A stretch of DNA of 27,436 nucleotides from an uncultured Frankiales bacterium. Its GTDB lineage: Bacteria; Actinomycetota; Actinomycetes; Mycobacteriales; SCTD01. How positions within the stretch are numbered: position 1 is the first letter of the stretch; every line of letters begins with the position of its first letter. The stretch lies in contig CAMLIA010000031.1 of NCBI GenBank assembly GCA_946479905.1, positions 1 to 27,436 on the forward strand, written 5' to 3'. Both the position numbers and the translations under genes were made by a program. Positions 24,860 to 27,436 of this stretch are shown piece after piece. Below the pieces are notes generated by a model that was not told where the DNA came from, did no database searches, and worked only from the letters and a program-made list of their open reading frames with translations.

Positions 24860-26991
24860 TACTTCCTCGTCGTGGGGCGGCTCTTGGCAGAGCTGCGGCC
24901 CGCGGGGGTCGCCTTGGTCGCGACGGCGGTACGCCGAGGCGCGGCCGCCACCGAACGGGTCGTCCCGGCCGGAGGCGTGGCGATCGCCCGCATGAGCGGC
25001 GCGAGCGCCTCCTCGAGGACCTCGCCCTCGAGGGTCTCCTCGGCGTCCAGGCGGGCCGCGAGCGTGTCGAGCTCCCGCCGGTGCGCCCGCAGGATGGCCT
25101 TGGCCTCGTCGCGGGCGTCCTCGATGAGCTTGCGGATCGCGCCCTCGACCTCGCGGCGGGTCTCGTCGGACAGCTCCACGAGCTGCGAGTCGTCGCCGAG
25201 GTAGCCCTCGCCGGCCTTGACCTGGAAGCGCACCGGGCCGACCTCGTCGCTCATGCCGTACTTCGTGACCATGTCGCGGGCCAGGTCGGTGGCGTGCTCG
25301 ATGTCCTGCTCCGCGCCGGTCGAGCCCTCGCCGAGGACGAGGTCCTCGGCCGCGACGCCGCCGAGTGTGGCGACGAGCTGGTTGTGCAGGCTGCTGCGCG
25401 TCAGCAGCGTCGCCTCGGTGTCGCCGAAGGTGGCCGCGGCCACGGTCCGGCCGCGCGCCAGCACCGTGACCCGGTGGATGTCCTCGTGCCGGCCGAGCGT
25501 CGCCGCGACGACGACGTGCCCGATCTCGTGGTAGGCCGCGCGCAGCCGCTCGTCCGCGGTGAGCACCCGGCCGCGTCGCTGCGGGCCCTCGAGGACGCGG
25601 ACGACCGCCTCCTCCATGTCCTTCATCCCGATCTGGCTGCCCTTGCGCCGGATGGTGAGCAGGGCCGCCTCGTTGACGACCGAGGCGAGGTCGGCGCCGG
25701 TGAAGCCGGGGCAGCGCGCGGCCAGCCGCTCCAGGTCGACGTCGGCCGCGAGCGGCTTCTTGCCGGCGTGGATCTTGAGGATCCGCACCCGGCCGTCGAG
25801 GTCGGGGCGCTCCACGGTGATGTGCCGGTCGAAGCGGCCGGGACGCATCAGCGCCGGGTCGAGGATGTCCGGGCGGTTGGTCGCGGCGATGACCACGACG
25901 CCGGTGCTGACCTCGAAGCCGTCCATCTCGACGAGCAGCTGGTTGAGGGTCTGCTCGCGCTCGTCCGAACCGCCACCGCCGCCGCCCGCGCCGCGCTTGC
26001 GACCGGCCGCGTCGAGCTCGTCGATGAAGACGATGGCCGGAGCGACGGCGTTGACGCGCTTGAAGAGGTCGCGGATCCGGGCCGCGCCGACCCCGACGAG
26101 CGACTCGACGAACTCCGCACCCGCCACGCTGAAGAAGGGCACGCCGGCCTCACCGGCGACGGCCTTGGCGAGCAGCGTCTTGCCCGTCCCGGGCGGGCCG
26201 AACAGCAGCACGCCCTTCGGCGGGGCGGCCCCGAGCGCCTTGTACTTCGCCGGGTCCTTCAGGTAGTCCCGGACCTCGGCGAGCTCGATCACGGCCTCGT
26301 CGGCACCGCCGACGTCGGCGAAGGTCACGGTCGAGGCGCCGGTCCGGCCGCCGTCCTCGACGCGGCCGAAGTTCGTGACGTCCCCGATCGCGCTGCTGCC
26401 GTTGCCCTTGCCGAGGAAGATGATCGCGAAGATGTTGGCCAGGATGAGGATCGGCAGCAGGAACTGGTAGAGGTTGCGCTGGATCGCCTTGCCGCTCTGG
26501 GCGTCGACCCGCACGACCGCCCCACCCGCCTGCAGGCTCTGCTGGACGTCACGCGCCGCCAGCCCGTTGCTCGGCACCTTCACCCGCACGGTGCCGGCGT
26601 CGTCGCTGATCCCCTGCACGCTGACCGGGTTGGCCGTCTTGGTCCCGAGGATCGCCGTGGCCTCAGCGGCCGAGCGCAGCTTCAGCACGAACTGGTTGTC
26701 CTCGACAAGCATGACGGCCTGCTCGACGCGGCCACCCTTGGTCAGTGCGTCGACCGAGCTCAGCGGCACCTGCTTGCCACCGGGGCCGGAGTTCACCCGG
26801 ACCAGCAGGACCCCGAAGACGACGAGCAGCAGGGCGAGCGTCCCCGTGAGGACGACGACCAGCTTGTCGGGGCCGCTCTTGCCCTCGGCGGCGCGGGCGC
26901 GAGCCTTCGCCTCGTACCTCGCCTTGAGGCGGTCGACGAGGCCCGTCGGCTCCTGGGAGCGCCCGGCAGGGCCGGATGTGGGGGTGGCCAC
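24859..26991 (-). CDS. ftsH: FtsH-like membrane AAA+ zinc metalloprotease, divergent paralogue
   Basis: A 710-residue ATP-dependent membrane protease. Helices lie at about 44-64 and 178-194, bracketing the extracytoplasmic domain. The AAA domain has Walker A GPPGTGKT (265-272), Walker B VFIDE (321-325) and the second region of homology [20 protein letters not shown]. The protease domain has HEIGH (488-492) and the third zinc ligand Asp563. Odd points are the pore loop, FVESLVG (294-300) where FtsH usually has FVEMFVG, so the substrate-gripping Phe is Leu; an unusually glycine-rich loop near 336-341; and a basic Ala/Pro/Thr tail (672-710). I chose GTG 26991 because AAGGAGGT lies nine nt upstream. 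It is probably a second FtsH-type enzyme rather than the housekeeping one. Confidence 0.9.
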   Translation of the reverse strand: MATPTSGPAGRSQEPTGLVDRLKARYEAKARARAAEGKSGPDKLVVVLTGTLALLLVVFGVLLVRVNSGPGGKQVPLSSVDALTKGGRVEQAVMLVEDNQFVLKLRSAAEATAILGTKTANPVSVQGISDDAGTVRVKVPSNGLAARDVQQSLQAGGAVVRVDAQSGKAIQRNLYQFLLPILILANIFAIIFLGKGNGSSAIGDVTNFGRVEDGGRTGASTVTFADVGGADEAVIELAEVRDYLKDPAKYKALGAAPPKGVLLFGPPGTGKTLLAKAVAGEAGVPFFSVAGAEFVESLVGVGAARIRDLFKRVNAVAPAIVFIDELDAAGRKRGAGGGGGGSDEREQTLNQLLVEMDGFEVSTGVVVIAATNRPDILDPALMRPGRFDRHITVERPDLDGRVRILKIHAGKKPLAADVDLERLAARCPGFTGADLASVVNEAALLTIRRKGSQIGMKDMEEAVVRVLEGPQRRGRVLTADERLRAAYHEIGHVVVAATLGRHEDIHRVTVLARGRTVAAATFGDTEATLLTRSSLHNQLVATLGGVAAEDLVLGEGSTGAEQDIEHATDLARDMVTKYGMSDEVGPVRFQVKAGEGYLGDDSQLVELSDETRREVEGAIRKLIEDARDEAKAILRAHRRELDTLAARLDAEETLEGEVLEEALAPLMRAIATPPAGTTRSVAAAPRRTAVATKATPAGRSSAKSRPTTRK

Positions 26992-27000
26992 GATGGGGGG

Positions 27001-27008
27001 ACCTCCTT
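27001..27008 (-). promoter_or_regulatory. Strong Shine-Dalgarno site of the ftsH-like gene
   Basis: AAGGAGGT on the minus strand ends nine nt before the GTG at 26991. It decides the start: the frame is open 56 codons further upstream, through sequence that does not look like coding protein. Confidence 0.85.
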
Positions 27009-27060
27009 GCCGGGGTCGCCGGCATCTCTGGGTTGCACGCGTCAACGAAGTGGTTGCTGG

Positions 27061-27074
27061 GTAGAACACGTTGC
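27061..27074. promoter_or_regulatory. Imperfect KstR-type site upstream of the ftsH-like gene
   Basis: GTAGAACACGTT (27061-27072) repeats exactly the 12-nt core of the palindrome at 14397-14418 (14400-14411 there). The 14-bp site beginning at T27062 matches TnnAACnnGTTnnA except for its last base. It lies about 70 bp upstream of the start codon, where a promoter could be. Confidence 0.35.
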
Positions 27075-27148
27075 TTCGCCGTCCTCGGCGATTCTCCTGC
27101 TCGGCGAGCCGCTCCACTGTGCCGGCCGGGCCGCCGGACCCGGGTGCG

Positions 27149-27227
27149 TGCCGCTGCACGCGGCAGTCTCACGCGGACGGGCGGCACGCATGCCGCCCCT
27201 GGCCGATCAGTGCCGCCCCGGGCGGCA
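27149..27227. repeat. Array of three related GC-rich hairpins
   Basis: Three hairpins share one arm sequence: TGCCGC-TGCAC-GCGGCA (27149-27165), GGGCGGCA-CGCA-TGCCGCCC (27179-27198) and TGCCGCCC-C-GGGCGGCA (27211-27227). All stems are perfect. They lie in non-coding DNA between divergent regions of transcription. Confidence 0.7.
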
Positions 27228-27240
27228 GTCCTGCACGGGA

Positions 27241-27264
27241 GCACGGCACACATTCCGTCCGTGC
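27241..27264 (-). terminator. Possible hairpin terminator after tRNA-Val
   Basis: GCACGG (27241-27246) and CCGTGC (27259-27264) form a six-base-pair stem seven nt downstream of the tRNA-Val CCA end. There is no U-tract, as is common in GC-rich actinobacteria, so function is uncertain. Confidence 0.35.
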
Positions 27265-27270
27265 CCGAGC

Positions 27271-27347
27271 TGGTGGGCGATACAGGACTCGAACCTGTGA
27301 CCTCTTCCGTGTCAGGGAAGCGCGCTAGCCAACTGCGCCAATCGCCC
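27271..27347 (-). tRNA. tRNA-Val (anticodon GAC), CCA end encoded
   Basis: The minus strand folds as a complete cloverleaf. The acceptor stem GGGCGAT (27347-27341) pairs with ATCGCCC (27281-27275). The D-arm is GCGC...GCGC. The anticodon stem CTTCC/GGAAG holds the loop CTGACAC with anticodon GAC, and the T-arm ACAGG-TTCGAGT-CCTGT is standard. The discriminator is A, and CCA is encoded at 27273-27271. It reads the Val codons GUC and GUU. Confidence 0.96.
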
Positions 27348-27376
27348 AAGCGTGTGAAGTTGTTGTCGCGAAAGAG

Positions 27377-27436
27377 AGGCCGGAGCGGGAATCGAACCCG
27401 CGTACAGGGCTTTGCAGGCCCTTGCCTAAGCCACTC
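27377..27436 (-). tRNA. tRNA-Cys (anticodon GCA), 5' end cut by window edge
   Basis: The 3' 60 nt are visible. The anticodon stem GGGCC/AGCCC region holds the loop with anticodon GCA. The T-arm is GCGGG-TTCGATT-CCCGC, and the 3' acceptor strand TCCGGCC is followed by a U discriminator, as expected for tRNA-Cys. No CCA is encoded (CTC follows). The 5' acceptor strand lies outside the window. It is 29 nt upstream of tRNA-Val, so both are probably one transcript. Confidence 0.92.

Larger units (their letters stand above)
27009..27270. other. Non-coding region between the ftsH-like gene and tRNA-Val
   Basis: About 260 bp without a credible gene. It should hold the ftsH-like promoter (TTGACG at 27045-27040 on the minus strand is a possible -35, with no clear -10), a KstR-type near-match at 27061-27074, and several GC-rich hairpins that may end the tRNA transcript. 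Confidence 0.5.

Noticed and set aside
27071..27328. 85-codon forward open frame ending in RYRTRTCDLFR
   Set aside because: It reads through the antisense of tRNA-Val; this peptide is a familiar false translation of tRNA genes.
1..27436. CRISPR array, prophage, IS element or integrase
   Set aside because: No regularly spaced repeats, phage genes or known transposase or integrase motifs were found; the only insertion-like feature is the hairpin-flanked gene between treY and treZ.

Overview
This window looks like chromosomal DNA of a very GC-rich Actinomycetota. The evidence is the strong GC bias at third codon positions, frequent GTG starts, many 4-nt stop/start overlaps, leaderless-type promoters and actinobacterial gene orders (divergent cobG/cobN, a treX-treY-treZ cluster). 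I cannot name a genus.

Layout. (1) 1-7502: an aerobic cobalamin block. The tail of cobM and cobK run forward. cobG, cobH and a fused cobIJ run on the minus strand and converge on cobK. cobN runs forward from a 34-nt divergent promoter shared with cobG. (2) 7495-8899: a peptide deformylase overlapping the cobN end, then a three-helix membrane protein with a carboxypeptidase-regulatory-like domain. (3) 8908-11788, minus: a MoxR-type AAA ATPase, a DUF58 protein and a membrane VWA protein, joined by 4-nt overlaps. (4) 11865-14382: a small unknown forward gene converging on a minus pair, an N-acyl-D-amino-acid-deacylase-like amidohydrolase and a SnoaL/limonene-epoxide-hydrolase-like protein. The pair lies behind a perfect 22-bp palindrome of the KstR type. 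(5) 14412-21468, minus: treX, treY and treZ, which convert glycogen to trehalose. A DUF559/AbiEi-like gene sits antisense between treY and treZ, and long hairpins built from the same ~18-nt sequence lie on both sides of it. (6) 21493-26991, minus: a divergent FtsH-like protease gene overlaps a gene for a secreted protein with an Asp-box propeller-like region and an integrin-beta-like VWA domain. A TetR regulator with its own leaderless promoter follows. (7) 26992-27436: a non-coding region with an array of related hairpins, then tRNA-Val(GAC) and a truncated tRNA-Cys(GCA) on the minus strand.

The three least ordinary features are: the hairpin-flanked DUF559-like gene that splits treY from treZ, resembling a REP/RAYT arrangement without a transposase; the ftsH-like/integrin-like gene pair; and a shared 12-nt operator core in front of both the amidohydrolase and the ftsH-like gene. 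All functions are read from sequence motifs; no database search was run.
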